Origin: Linnemannia elongata | Taxonomy: Eukaryota; Mortierellomycota; Mortierellomycetes; Mortierellales; Mortierellaceae | DNA length: 64,000 bases | Assembly: GCA_036320915.1 (NCBI GenBank) | Contig: JAXBDG010000008.1 | Span: 868,001-932,000 of the forward strand | Direction of reading: 5' to 3' | Shown here: positions 63,865 to 64,000 of the stretch, one piece after another | Layout of the letters: each line of letters begins with the position of its first letter | Position numbering within the stretch: the stretch's first letter is position 1 | Made by a program: the position numbers and the translations under genes | Notes under the pieces: generated by a model | Database searches by the model: none | What the model was told of the DNA's origin: nothing | Seen by the model: only the letters and a program-made list of their open reading frames with translations

Positions 63865-64000
63865 CTATATCGCCCATAAGAGAGTACAAAGAAAAAAGAG
63901 CTAATCAGTATGCGCGCGAAAGTATTATCCCCAGAGCCTCCTCCACACACACACACACGACAGAAGAAAAAGGCAACGCGGGCTCCATCAGGATCCCACC

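Overview
The window is fungal nuclear DNA. It holds 21 protein-coding genes; 19 are complete, and one is cut by each edge of the window. Most are split by short GT-AG introns (about 60-570 bp). Diagnostic fungal genes are a plasma-membrane H+-ATPase, a Chs3-like chitin synthase, a PalC-type BRO1 protein and a CreA/Mig1-type zinc finger. A mitochondrial medium-chain-type acyl-CoA dehydrogenase, a KxxExxDT elongase, C-rich third codon positions and many long A/T homopolymers suggest an early-diverging lineage, probably Mucoromycota near Mortierella. The species is an inference, not something the sequence proves. All exon borders were derived by hand from splice consensus plus reading-frame closure, and each complete model is divisible by three.

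Layout. 1-5.4 kb: the 3' half of PMA1 converges on a CCR4 deadenylase gene. 5.4-12 kb: about 6.5 kb with no recognisable gene, then an intronless CreA/Mig1-like repressor. 14.4-15.1 kb: ribosomal protein eL29. 15.7-20.4 kb: three tandem, co-oriented genes for unrecognised secreted proteins that share a four-cysteine framework and a phase-1 intron next to the signal peptide. 20.9-26 kb: an F-box/EF-hand protein, a YEATS protein (Yaf9/GAS41 type) and an acyl-CoA dehydrogenase. 26-32.5 kb: a TMCO4/DUF726 alpha/beta-hydrolase, divergent from an AP-complex beta subunit. 33-39 kb: a DOMON surface protein and a fatty-acid elongase. 39.5-44.7 kb: NHP2 and the chitin synthase. 45.6-53.2 kb: NUP85, divergent from a four-unit polyubiquitin gene, then PalC. 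53.5-64 kb: exportin-7 and the 3' part of a TBC1D5-like gene.

Most genes are housekeeping: mRNA decay, snoRNPs, chromatin reading, nuclear pore and export, coated vesicles, endosomal Rab-GAP, ubiquitin. No operon-like logic links them, but several pairs share short divergent promoters (YAF9/acyl-CoA dehydrogenase, TMCO4/AP-beta, NUP85/polyubiquitin, secreted C/F-box). The strongest candidate for something undescribed is the secreted four-cysteine tandem family at 15.7-20.4 kb. Also notable are a duplicated 3' coding end beside the TMCO4-like gene, a 1.4-kb GC-AG intron in exportin-7, and the long empty interval upstream of the zinc-finger gene. I found no tRNA, rRNA, transposon ORF or CRISPR array.
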